Positions 56,851 through 64,000 of a DNA stretch of 64,000 nucleotides are shown piece by piece. The notes beneath the pieces are model-generated. The model ran no database searches and was not told the DNA's origin. It saw only the letters and a list, made by a program, of their open reading frames with translations. Each line of letters begins with the position of its first letter. Position 1 is the stretch's first letter. The position numbers and the translations under genes were made by a program. The DNA is from Shewanella eurypsychrophilus (GTDB lineage Bacteria > Pseudomonadota > Gammaproteobacteria > Enterobacterales > Shewanellaceae). Location of the stretch: NCBI RefSeq assembly GCF_007004545.3, contig NZ_CP045503.2, positions 3,442,501 through 3,506,500 of the forward strand. The letters run 5' to 3'.

Positions 56851-57714
56851 TCAGCACTTATCCAACATGTCTAATGGTGAGTCATGGCGGTAATGAAAGC
56901 CTAACTCCTTGGTTATCTTACTGCCATCTATAATTTTTTCGACTTGGGGCTCAGTCCCAAAACTCGGTGCCTCTAATGACAAATGCTCAGCCGCTTGAGT
57001 ATAAAACTCAGCTCTACTTGGATGACCCGAGGCGCAGAGATTATAGACAGGCGAGATTGTTTCACTAGAAAGCAGACAGGAAACGGCGCCAATACAATCA
57101 TCGAGGTGGACTAAATTGACCGCAGCATCGGGCCCAGACAAGTCTTTCTTTCCCGCAAGAAAACGCCCAGGATGCCTAGCGGGACCAATCAAACCCGAGA
57201 ACCTGAGCACGCTGGTAGGATAATCTTTTGAGAATAGGCTTTCAGCCTGAAGTAAAATTTCGCTCGACGGCGAGTGAGGCGAAGCATCACTCTCTGTCAT
57301 TGACTCTCCCGTAGCTGGATAAACTCCGGTGGTACTGATAAATATGACACGTTGATATAGATGGTCATCCATTAACGACTTTAAAAAGCCGAGTCGTTTA
57401 AGGTACGCATCTGGATGCTTTCTGAGTGAGGGAGGAATATTTATGACGATCGCATCGGTATGCAGAGCTACAATTAGGTTGGCTTTAGCCTCGAAATCGA
57501 GTAATTCAAGGCTCTCAATATCAACTGACTCTTCATTAAACTGTTGATTATCAAGGTCTAAACTAAACCCATTTATTCCATCAACTTGCAACGTATTGGC
57601 GGCTTCACCTTGTCTCTTACTGCCGCTGACTTCATATCCCAGTTTGACAAGATGCTTAGCTAAAGGGAAACCGAACCAACCACAACCGACAATACTCACT
57701 GTGCTAATCTTCAA
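56851..57714 (-). CDS. Atypical SDR / NAD(P)-binding protein, YeeZ-like
   Basis: The 287-residue protein starts with a Rossmann motif, IVGCGWFGFPLAKHLVKLGYEVSGSKR, and has the SDR-type strand VIFISTTGVYPATGE and the VNLVHLDDC segment of epimerase-like enzymes. The usual YxxxK is not evident, as in the YeeZ group. The start is TTG at 57714 with GGGG seven bases upstream; no ATG is available nearby. The substrate is unknown. It lies between dsbA-like and HD-GYP genes, each probably transcribed separately. Confidence 0.75.
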   Translation of the reverse strand: MKISTVSIVGCGWFGFPLAKHLVKLGYEVSGSKRQGEAANTLQVDGINGFSLDLDNQQFNEESVDIESLELLDFEAKANLIVALHTDAIVINIPPSLRKHPDAYLKRLGFLKSLMDDHLYQRVIFISTTGVYPATGESMTESDASPHSPSSEILLQAESLFSKDYPTSVLRFSGLIGPARHPGRFLAGKKDLSGPDAAVNLVHLDDCIGAVSCLLSSETISPVYNLCASGHPSRAEFYTQAAEHLSLEAPSFGTEPQVEKIIDGSKITKELGFHYRHDSPLDMLDKC

Positions 57715-57821
57715 ACTGTAACCCCAAAAGTTATACTACTCAGTATCACATCAATAAAAACATCATAAAGCTAACCTGAGCCTATTACTAATATCTATCT
57801 CAGTACAAGATTGAAATAAAG

Positions 57822-59024
57822 CTAACTCGGTATCCCAGTGAAATAAAAACTAACCCCCATATCAGCTTGCAATACTCTCATGGCCCCCTCTGATAACTCT
57901 TCAAGTTTTAATGCTTTTTCGACAAGCACTTCTTCATTGCACAAAAATCGCAAGCCAGGTTCACTGCCATCGGGTTTACAGGCCCACACTTGCGGCTGTT
58001 TAACCTCTTCGGTGGTCATCATCACCTTACCGACAGATTTATCTGATAACTCAACTAAAGTGCCAGGAGGATAGATACCCAAGATTTTTACTAAAACGGC
58101 AATTAACGATTCAGCGTGCTTACCAGCGCGATTCTTAAAAAGATAACCTAAAGCAACTTGGGGAGAGCGAACATTATCACTCCATAACTGCCGATCATAA
58201 TCATTAGCCAGACTGACTACTTGCGTCACCATAGGGATCTTATTACCTTTGAGACCATCAGGATAACCAGTGCCATCGATAAACTCATGATGGTGAAGCA
58301 CAATATTCAAGACTTCTTGATTATAAAGTCCAGATTTACTCAGCATATCGTAACTAAAATTCGGATGCATCTTCATAAAATTGGCTTCATGATCGGTCAA
58401 AGCCCCTTTTTTGCGACGAATATTATCTGGAACCTTCAGTTTACCAATATCATGATACAAGCAGCCCAAGGCGATATCGCGCATATCAGACTTTGACATA
58501 TCCAGCGCTTTAGCAATCATCAAGGCAACAACGGCTACAGAGATCCCATGCTGAGTAACACTCGAATCAGATTCTCCCGCACTCACTAATGCCAGAAATG
58601 GCTTATCAACCTCTAACATATGATCCAATAGCTCTTCTACTAACGTTACAGAGCTACGGTAAGCGCCTTCAGGATCACTACCGACTTTGCTAAATGCAGC
58701 TCGACTTTCATTGACACATTTCACAAATCGCTGTTGGCTCAACCTTAACGATTTACGCACGAGCGCCTTAGGATCAACCTCTTTTATAACTTGTTTAACT
58801 TCTTCCTCAACAACCTCTTCAATCTCTTCTGGTAATAACTCTTCACCAGATAGCAAGATCACGTAGGGAACCCCTAAGCTTTTTATCAACTCGATCTGGG
58901 CTTCTTCTTTAATTTCCACACGATTGAATAGGAAAGGATGATTCTTCCACGAAAGCGGTAATTTGACCGTTAACCCAATTTGTAGCTTAGATATAGGTAA
59001 TTGTATTTGCTCGGCTTTAGCCAC
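57822..59024 (-). CDS. HD-GYP domain c-di-GMP phosphodiesterase with DUF3391
   Basis: From GTG 59024 (AAGGAG nine bases upstream) the product is 400 residues, beginning MAKAEQIQLPISKLQIGL, as DUF3391/HD-GYP proteins usually do. A longer frame from ATG 59087 has no comparable ribosome site. DUF3391 (about 3-110) includes a run of Glu and Val. The HD-GYP domain (about 135-300) has CLYHDIGKLKVP, HHHEF and DGTGYPDGLKG, so all metal and GYP residues are intact. It should hydrolyse c-di-GMP in the cytosol. A C-terminal beta domain (about 310-395) follows. Confidence 0.9.
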   Translation of the reverse strand: MAKAEQIQLPISKLQIGLTVKLPLSWKNHPFLFNRVEIKEEAQIELIKSLGVPYVILLSGEELLPEEIEEVVEEEVKQVIKEVDPKALVRKSLRLSQQRFVKCVNESRAAFSKVGSDPEGAYRSSVTLVEELLDHMLEVDKPFLALVSAGESDSSVTQHGISVAVVALMIAKALDMSKSDMRDIALGCLYHDIGKLKVPDNIRRKKGALTDHEANFMKMHPNFSYDMLSKSGLYNQEVLNIVLHHHEFIDGTGYPDGLKGNKIPMVTQVVSLANDYDRQLWSDNVRSPQVALGYLFKNRAGKHAESLIAVLVKILGIYPPGTLVELSDKSVGKVMMTTEEVKQPQVWACKPDGSEPGLRFLCNEEVLVEKALKLEELSEGAMRVLQADMGVSFYFTGIPS

Positions 59025-59421
59025 CCCAAAAAACTCCTTTGTCACACCTTTTCGATCAACCAATCCCATTAGATGATCCCACTCCATTACAGATTAGCTT
59101 GTTAACTTAAGTATAATACTGTTACTGAAAACCTACTGAACTTAATGACATAACTATAGAGCAATAACTAAAAACCTTGTGAAAAAAATGGTAAAAAAAT
59201 ATAAAAAGTAACAAAGAAGGCACTTAAGCAGAGTAAACCTAAGATAATTGCGGCAATTGTGAGCGGTTCTTACTAAACATAAGCTGAATTTGCAGTCTAT
59301 TCCATTGCCGCAGCAGTTGATTATAGCAAAATGTAAAGCACTAGAATTTTACCAAGTTCAAATAATGACAAAAAACGAGATAAGATATAACAAAATAACA
59401 ACATAAAATACGGATCGGACA

Positions 59422-59449
59422 TTGTATACAATATTCTTTATGCTATAGT
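59422..59449 (+). promoter_or_regulatory. Candidate sigma-70 promoter for an intergenic small RNA
   Basis: TTGTAT (59422-59427) and TATAGT (59444-59449) are separated by 16 bases. They lie on the plus strand between two minus-strand genes. Transcription would start near 59456 and meet the hairpin plus T-run at 59672-59699. Confidence 0.4.
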
Positions 59450-59455
59450 TATTGA

Positions 59456-59699
59456 GTTCTTTAGGAACATGTAGACACCCCGCTTACATTGACTTAAAGA
59501 GTGTTGCTGTCAATTGTCCTTAATGTCAGAGCTAGTATCCATGCAGTCACTTGCTGTTGAGTGTAGAGATAATAGATTTGACAAGGTATTTTGTTAACAT
59601 TCCTGGATCGAAATACAATTTAGATGTCTGTATTTCTTCTCTTACTAAACAGTAAAAGTAAAAGATCTTTAGGCGCTGCCCTTGCAGCGCCATTTTTTT
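59456..59699 (+). ncRNA. Candidate intergenic sRNA ending at a strong terminator
   Basis: About 245 bases on the plus strand, between HD-GYP and DUF2919 genes that both run the other way, are bounded by a sigma-70-like promoter and an intrinsic terminator. The 5' end can form GTTC-TTTA-GGAAC; an inner hairpin pairs ACATTGAC with GTCAATTGT. The longest plus-strand frame is 24 codons without a ribosome site. I recognise no known RNA family. The alternative is that the hairpin only terminates DUF2919 on the minus strand, where the T-tract is poor. Confidence 0.4.
59672..59699 (+). terminator. Rho-independent terminator, plus strand
   Basis: GGCGCTGC-CCTT-GCAGCGCC forms a perfect 8-bp GC-rich stem followed by A and seven T on the plus strand. 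On the minus strand the sequence after the stem (TAAAGATCTTTT) is weaker. It lies about 30 bases past the stop of the minus-strand DUF2919 gene. Confidence 0.8.
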
Positions 59700-59721
59700 G
59701 CTTAAGTTTTGCAGAGTTTAC

Positions 59722-60234
59722 TTACTTGCTGGGCTTTTCCGCTAATTCTGGCTTGCCTACCTGCTCATCCTCATCTTTATTCCAATCGGCAAAGTAGTGA
59801 CTTAAGCGCTTAGATTTAAACAGATAGATCAAACTCCAAAATAACAGCAGCGCGTCCAAACCTGTGCTCCAACTATAGACATAATGTGAATTAATGCTCC
59901 TCTCGAATAACAAAGCCCCATCGATCACAAGGAGCAGCAACAAGCACCATTTAAGTTGAGCAAATAGAGGCCGGACCCAACTAGGCTTACGTTTACGCTC
60001 GGCAATAATAAAGCCGTAGATAAGTAAGGCACCGAAACCAGCGATAAGCGCCATGACAAAATCAGACTTTTGCGGATAGAACATGGCTACCAGCGCCGCT
60101 CTATCACTGGACTGTGTCAATGAAGCGATAAAGATACACCAACCGCGAGCGATAAATATCAGCATGAAATATAGATAAAGCGGGGGCTTGATATGGCCCT
60201 TATCATCGAGCCAGGTAATATTACTGAAGTTCAC
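59722..60234 (-). CDS. DUF2919 inner-membrane protein (YfeZ-like)
   Basis: The 170-residue protein has about four hydrophobic helices (about 17-38, 57-75, 89-107 and 122-139). A DUF2919-type opening, WLDDKGHIKPPLYLYFMLIFIARGW, is followed by an LVAMFYPQKSDF motif. The C-terminal tail is charged (NKDEDEQVGKPELAEKPSK). Function is unknown. Downstream it faces the candidate sRNA terminator; upstream lies an inverted-repeat element and then a ligA remnant. Confidence 0.75.
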   Translation of the reverse strand: MNFSNITWLDDKGHIKPPLYLYFMLIFIARGWCIFIASLTQSSDRAALVAMFYPQKSDFVMALIAGFGALLIYGFIIAERKRKPSWVRPLFAQLKWCLLLLLVIDGALLFERSINSHYVYSWSTGLDALLLFWSLIYLFKSKRLSHYFADWNKDEDEQVGKPELAEKPSK

Positions 60235-60278
60235 GCTTTGCCTATCCTTGAAATTTAAGTTGTTATTTTAGAATGGAT

Positions 60279-60544
60279 ATACCATTCCATATAAGTATCT
60301 GGTCAGTTCAGAGACTCTCAGTTTTTTCAATTCAAGGCGCATTGATGAGGAAATGGTTATTCCCTTTTAAGTCAATGGAACACAGAAGTGGAAACACTGA
60401 GAGCCTCACGCAGTACGGGTTTCAAAGCCCTTTATGCTACGTTGAATGTTCTCGATATAGAATAACTATTAGCTTCAAACATTCGCCTTGCCTACAGTGC
60501 TTTGAACTCCCGCTGAATGATCAGATACTTACTCGGAATGGTAT
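60279..60544. mobile_element. 266-bp MITE-like element with 32-33 bp terminal inverted repeats
   Basis: The left end (60279-60311) begins ATACCATTCC and ends GGTCAGTTCAG. The reverse complement of the right end (60513-60544) begins ATACCATTCC and ends GATCATTCAG. About 27 of 32 positions match, with three adjacent-type changes at positions 11-13 and one indel. No clear target-site duplication is seen. A 108-codon plus-strand frame crosses the element but has no ribosome site or recognisable product. It lies in the gap between DUF2919 and the ligA terminator. Confidence 0.7.
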
Positions 60545-60595
60545 TACACTGATATGGTGCCAAATAAGCTTTTTTCAATGGCCCACTGATAAAGC

Positions 60596-60624
60596 ATAAA
60601 AAAACGCCATCAAAGATGGCGTTT
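60596..60624 (-). terminator. Terminator following the ligA remnant
   Basis: AAACGCCATC-TTT-GATGGCGTTT on the minus strand is followed by a T-run. It lies about 30 bases after the remnant's stop codon, where the terminator of an intact gene would be. Confidence 0.85.
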
Positions 60625-60653
60625 AATCTTAAACTCAGAATAAATAAAAGCGC

Positions 60654-60785
60654 TTAACCTGCAAGTACGGCAAGTAAGCCTTCCTCGTCCAATATCTTGA
60701 TACCTAAGTCCTGAGCTCAATCTCGAAACCATAGTCAATTTAGAACCCGCTGCTTCACCGGCCATAAAATTATAGACTTTCGGAT
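60654..60785 (-). pseudogene. ligA: Frameshifted 3' remnant of NAD+-dependent DNA ligase (BRCT end)
   Basis: On the minus strand one frame reads KVYNFMAGEAAGSKLT (down to 60733). A second frame, from 60716 to the TAA at 60654-60656, reads AQDLGIKILDEEGLLAVLAG. Together they match the end of the LigA BRCT domain, where AGE-x-AGSKL-x-KAQ-x-LG-(I/V) is strongly conserved. Between the two parts are 16 bases where one codon is expected, so about 13 bases are inserted and the frame is broken. Upstream of about 60785 the similarity stops. About 40 codons of a gene normally near 670 codons remain. A full ligA must exist elsewhere, as the gene is essential. Confidence 0.75.
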
Positions 60786-61082
60786 AAGTGAGACTGTTCT
60801 ACTATAACTTCTTTCACTTATTTATTAGTCACTTATAAAGTTTACTTTCAACATTTTTTGTTTTCCCTATTCATTTCTATGTCTATTTTTTCTTAAGAAG
60901 CTAATCTCGTAAATTATCAACTATTGAATAAAATATTTGATTTAAATAACAAATCTTGATTCTCATCAACCTTTTAACTAAACATCTTTGTTCTTTACTG
61001 TTAATATTTAATCACTTAGGGTCAAATAAGCCCGAGATGCATTAACTTAATAAGACAACTGACTCAATATAAGGACATAACA
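60786..61082. other. A+T-rich junction upstream of the ABC-3C-like cassette
   Basis: About 300 bases of low-complexity A+T-rich sequence lie between the ligA remnant and the first cassette gene. They probably contain the cassette promoter and the breakpoint of insertion. I see no integrase gene, direct repeat or tRNA here. Confidence 0.5.
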
Positions 61083-62297
61083 ATGAGTATGCTAAGCTGG
61101 GTTAAAAAGGATGATAAACCTAACCTGATTGTCTTTATACATGGCCTCAAAGGGGGTGTCGAAACTTGGTCCTATGACGATAAAACCTCCTTCCCAAAAC
61201 TTTTAAAATCTCAAACCGATTTCATTTCAGGTTTTGATATAGCCTGTTTCGACTATTTTACTACTTTTACCGAAACTTACGGTAAAAGTAAAAGTCTGTT
61301 CCGTAGTCTATTTTCGTCGTTTAAGACAAAAGAGACAAACCTCCCTATAGAAGAACTATCTGAATTGTTAAAGACAGAGATAGCTCTTACTGATTACGAT
61401 AACATCATTCTCATTGCCCACAGTATGGGCGGACTAGTAGCTAAGTCTTGCATTTTAAAGCAAATAGAAGAAAATCATGTTAGTAATATTAGAGGATTAA
61501 TATCTCTCGCGGTGCCTCATTCTGGCGCACTTATTGCCAATATTGGTGGTTTAGTCTCAAGCAACGTACAACTTCAAGATTTAAGTGTTTTAAGCCCTAC
61601 AATCGACAATCTAAATAGGCAATGGATACAAACCCCAAATACTCCGTGCACAAAATATATTTATGCAAGCCACGACAAGTATGTTGATAAAAAAAGCGCG
61701 CTGGCTATTGATGCATTGAAAAAAGATTCTATGGCAGTAAATGCAGATCATTCAACCATATGTAAACCTAAGGATGTTGATGAATCGGCCTTTAGAGCTG
61801 TAATTAAGCATATTGAGACAATGAAAAGTGAGTTCAAAAACCAAGTCCCCCTTAAAATTTTAGCCGAGCCTGACGCATACTCCAATCAATACTTTGTTAT
61901 AAAAATGGTTATCGCTGATATTCACCATATAATACAAGGCCATGCGAAAGAGTACTTTTACAACGCCGAGCTGGCAAGAAAAGTATTTACAAGTGAATCA
62001 GACCGGAAAAAACTAGAACAACTGTATAGTAAAATCAGATGCCTGTATCAAGAAGAATTAGAGGCACATATTGCAGACGGTACAATTACAGATAAATTTA
62101 TCGCCTCCGTTCACCAGCGAATAACTGATGAAGACGAGCGAATGTTAAACCAAATTCTAGGTGGTCTAGATTCAGTCCATAAAAAGGGAATGTTACACCA
62201 ACTATCAAACAAGTTTGATACCGATATTATTTGGGAAAAGAATACATCCATATCACAGATTCGCGAATCAAAGGAGGGGGCTCATAATGAGCTTTAA
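61083..62297 (+). CDS. Alpha/beta-hydrolase effector with ABC-3C-type C-terminal domain
   Basis: The 404-residue protein starts at ATG 61083 with AAGGA seven bases upstream. Residues 1-255 form an alpha/beta hydrolase: NLIVFIHGLKGGVETW (oxyanion strand), the nucleophile elbow AHSMGGL with Ser114, probable acid Asp198 or Asp202 (SHDKYVD) and His223 in NADHSTI. This resembles lipase/esterase-type effectors. Residues about 258-400 form a separate helical domain with ADIHHIIQGHAKEYFYNAELARKVF, which I read as the C-terminal domain typical of ABC-three-component effectors. It overlaps the next gene by 11 bases. There is no signal peptide, so it acts inside the cell. The role is inferred from the gene trio. 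Confidence 0.7.
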   Translation: MSMLSWVKKDDKPNLIVFIHGLKGGVETWSYDDKTSFPKLLKSQTDFISGFDIACFDYFTTFTETYGKSKSLFRSLFSSFKTKETNLPIEELSELLKTEIALTDYDNIILIAHSMGGLVAKSCILKQIEENHVSNIRGLISLAVPHSGALIANIGGLVSSNVQLQDLSVLSPTIDNLNRQWIQTPNTPCTKYIYASHDKYVDKKSALAIDALKKDSMAVNADHSTICKPKDVDESAFRAVIKHIETMKSEFKNQVPLKILAEPDAYSNQYFVIKMVIADIHHIIQGHAKEYFYNAELARKVFTSESDRKKLEQLYSKIRCLYQEELEAHIADGTITDKFIASVHQRITDEDERMLNQILGGLDSVHKKGMLHQLSNKFDTDIIWEKNTSISQIRESKEGAHNEL

Positions 62298-62796
62298 CCT
62301 ACCTTATATAGCCATAGATGAGGATTTATACCTAAACACTGCAATTATGACTCTCATCCTCAATAAGCTATCGCGAAACACAAGGGGAAATTTGAAGCTT
62401 GATTTACCGAAAATCCAAGTGTTTATGTTTCTAATAAAACACCCTTCACATATTAATGCAATCCTTGAGGCTACAGGAAAAAGCTCTCCAGATCTCAAGC
62501 AATACTCTACTTATACGATGGACAGCCTAGCAATAAATGTAGACGAACTGTTTAACATAAAAAAAACTAGGTTGTTGCTTAGAAAACTCGCACATCTAAA
62601 CCTACTAAGTGCTGTCGACGACCCTAAGAATGGCCTAAGTTTCCACTTGACTGAAGATGGACTTAAGCTGGCCAGCGAATTCACGGAAGCACACTTTGAA
62701 AGTGTTAACATCTATATTGAAGCACTAACCCCTCTGCTTTCAATTACCTCTTCCAAGCTACACTCCGCACTTAACAGCATATTTAAGGACAAATAA
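62287..62796 (+). CDS. Putative ABC-3C middle component
   Basis: The 169-residue protein starts at ATG 62287, with GGAGG nine bases upstream inside the previous gene; it overlaps that gene by 11 bases. It looks like a two-part winged-helix protein. An N-terminal helical part has IQVFMFLIKHPSHINAILEATGK, and a C-terminal part has RLLLRKLAHLNLLSAVDDPKNGLSFHLTEDGLKLASEF, a typical helix-turn-helix plus wing. Middle components of this size sit between effector and ATPase in ABC-3C loci. The stop codon directly abuts the ATPase start. Identification rests on fold and position, since these proteins diverge strongly. Confidence 0.6.
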   Translation: MSFNLPYIAIDEDLYLNTAIMTLILNKLSRNTRGNLKLDLPKIQVFMFLIKHPSHINAILEATGKSSPDLKQYSTYTMDSLAINVDELFNIKKTRLLLRKLAHLNLLSAVDDPKNGLSFHLTEDGLKLASEFTEAHFESVNIYIEALTPLLSITSSKLHSALNSIFKDK

Positions 62797-64000
62797 ATGC
62801 ATTCATATATACAAGTTAAAAAGCTAATTCTGGTCGGAGTCAGGAAGAACTACACCACAAAATTTCACTCTGGGGTGAACATTATTTATGGTGACTCTGA
62901 TACTGGTAAATCGAGCATCTTGGAGTTTATAAACTATCTGTTAGGGAGTAGTTCAATTGAAGTTGGCGATGAAATTACTACCTCGGTAAAGCATGCAGCC
63001 CTTGAAATAGATATAAATGGAAAGCTAAAAACAATAGTTCGTGAAATCTACGATAATAATGCTTATGTAAATGTCTACCCTTGCACATTTGATAAAATTT
63101 CAAACTTCCATCCGGACATTTACTGCCCAAACTTCAACAGCAACAACGCACCCGACGGCTTCTTTTCTGACTTCTTATTGGACTCTCTAAACTACCCAAA
63201 AGTCAAAATAAAAAAAGCACCAACTAAAGCATCCTCCGACATGCAAAGGCTCGGGTTTAGAAGCCTCTTCAAATATTGCTACCTCAATCAGGACGACGTT
63301 GGAAGCAAGAGTTTTCTTGACTTGGGTAACTGGGTGAAAGCGACTACCAACAGAGAGGTGTTTAAGTACATCTTTAATGTTTTGGATAGTAACATCACAG
63401 AAATGCAGCAGGAAATAGGCTTAAAAACCAAAACAATACAGCTAACAAAATCCAAGCTAAACACTGTTTCAGAATTTTTAAGAGATACTAACTGTAAATC
63501 ACTAGACGATATAGATTTTAAGCTAGAAACCATCGAAGAGATGAGTGAGCATTTATCTGGTGAACTAAGCAGCCTCAACAGCGAAATGGTTGCAAGCAAT
63601 GAAAATTACGCCAAGCTCAACTCCATCTTCAAAGAACTATCACTTAACCAAAAATCAATAAAAAGCCAGATTCAATCAACTGGCCAGCTGGTGGATAAGT
63701 ACTCTCGACTGAAAAATGATTACGGCAATGACATAAATAAAATAAAAAGTACCTTGGTGGCACAAGATAGGATTGGCGATGTTTCTATAATGAACAGGCT
63801 TACAAACCCTGCCTCTCCCTGCCCTGTATGTGAACAAGATATAAAACCACCAATGGAGGAAACTCATTACTTAATATCCCCCAAAGATATGCTTAATCAA
63901 GAGCTTGCTTCATTAAAGAATAGAAGAAGAGACATTGCATCACTTATCGAGTCATGTACCCATAAGTCACAAACACTACAAAGGGCGCTAATCCCTGTAC
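62797..64000 (+). CDS. Rad50/SMC-like ABC ATPase of an ABC-3C-type system (cut by window end)
   Basis: The frame opens at ATG 62797, directly after the previous TAA, and stays open to the window edge (401 codons). Walker A is GDSDTGKSS (residues 32-40), after a beta strand HSGVNIIY. A Q-loop-like region with NQDDVGSKSFLD lies near 165. A long coiled coil follows, and CPVC (Cys342-Cys345) forms a zinc-hook-like apex, as in Rad50. The second half, with Walker B and signature motif, must lie beyond the window. Such ATPases are thought to sense invader DNA or nucleoprotein ends and trigger the effector. Codon use and A+T content differ visibly from the housekeeping genes to the left. Confidence 0.75.
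   Translation, partial: MHSYIQVKKLILVGVRKNYTTKFHSGVNIIYGDSDTGKSSILEFINYLLGSSSIEVGDEITTSVKHAALEIDINGKLKTIVREIYDNNAYVNVYPCTFDKISNFHPDIYCPNFNSNNAPDGFFSDFLLDSLNYPKVKIKKAPTKASSDMQRLGFRSLFKYCYLNQDDVGSKSFLDLGNWVKATTNREVFKYIFNVLDSNITEMQQEIGLKTKTIQLTKSKLNTVSEFLRDTNCKSLDDIDFKLETIEEMSEHLSGELSSLNSEMVASNENYAKLNSIFKELSLNQKSIKSQIQSTGQLVDKYSRLKNDYGNDINKIKSTLVAQDRIGDVSIMNRLTNPASPCPVCEQDIKPPMEETHYLISPKDMLNQELASLKNRRRDIASLIESCTHKSQTLQRALIPV

Noticed and set aside
59025..59087. The N-terminal extension of the HD-GYP protein from ATG 59087
   Set aside because: It has no good ribosome site, whereas GTG 59024 has AAGGAG nine bases upstream and gives the usual DUF3391 start.
60273..60599. A 108-codon plus-strand frame
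   Set aside because: It spans the inverted-repeat element, lacks a ribosome site and has no domain-like pattern.
61083..64000. A restriction-modification or toxin-antitoxin locus
   Set aside because: No methyltransferase, nuclease or antitoxin-like pair is visible; the effector, middle-protein and ATPase order fits ABC-3C better.

Overview
The window looks like a chromosomal segment of a marine gammaproteobacterium, most likely Shewanella. This rests on gene content and order: a VC_2705-type Na+/solute symporter pair with a DUF294/CBS protein and a DnaQ-like exonuclease, a MoxR/Bat operon, PntAB, two RND pumps, an octaheme cytochrome, HD-GYP with DUF3391, and DUF2919. Base composition is moderately A+T-rich. 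I see no rRNA, tRNA or CRISPR. Genus is an inference from protein resemblance recalled from memory, not from a search. Layout. 1-3.7 kb (+): the end of a proline-racemase-type epimerase, a ketoglutarate-semialdehyde dehydrogenase and a GntR/FCD regulator (probably hydroxyproline catabolism), then a stand-alone FabH-like synthase. 3.7-6.6 kb (-): a CTAG-rich short tandem repeat, an unannotated 59-codon gene, and a Tat-exported PhoX phosphatase preceded by four PhoB half-sites in perfect 11-bp register. 6.7-9.8 kb (-): pntAB. 10.2-22.8 kb (-): an LRAT-fold protein, exonuclease and DUF294 protein (with a 67-bp tandem array at their junction), a TPR protein, a purple-acid-phosphatase-like multidomain protein, an amidohydrolase lipoprotein and the symporter pair. 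23.3-25.0 kb (+): a PafA-like alkaline phosphatase. 25.2-32.0 kb (-): a tightly overlapping moxR-DUF58-DUF4381-batA-batB/C-batD operon. 32.2-44.8 kb: two RND efflux operons on the minus strand around yegS (+), the second complete with outer-membrane factor and a LysR regulator. 45.0-56.0 kb: a sulfatase neighbourhood with FadL-like porin, SUMF1-domain lipoprotein lacking catalytic cysteines, periplasmic sulfatase, cytosolic histidine kinase and NarL-type regulator, octaheme-TPR cytochrome, beta-barrel protein and radical-SAM sulfatase maturase. 56.1-60.2 kb (-): DsbA-like protein, YeeZ-like SDR, HD-GYP phosphodiesterase and DUF2919 membrane protein, with a candidate sRNA on the opposite strand. 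60.2-64.0 kb: a junction region containing a 266-bp element with terminal inverted repeats, then the terminator and a frameshifted last ~40 codons of ligA, followed by a more A+T-rich cassette of three coupled genes. I read the cassette as an ABC-three-component (ABC-3C) conflict/defence system: an alpha/beta-hydrolase effector fused to an ABC-3C C-terminal domain, a middle component, and a Rad50-like ATPase cut by the window end. Working together: the sulfatase is probably matured in the cytoplasm by the radical-SAM enzyme before Sec export, since its SUMF1 neighbour cannot be a canonical formylglycine oxidase. The PhoX promoter indicates phosphate-starvation control. The last three genes form the best candidate for a little-studied system, and the ligA remnant suggests it arrived by insertion or rearrangement next to ligA.
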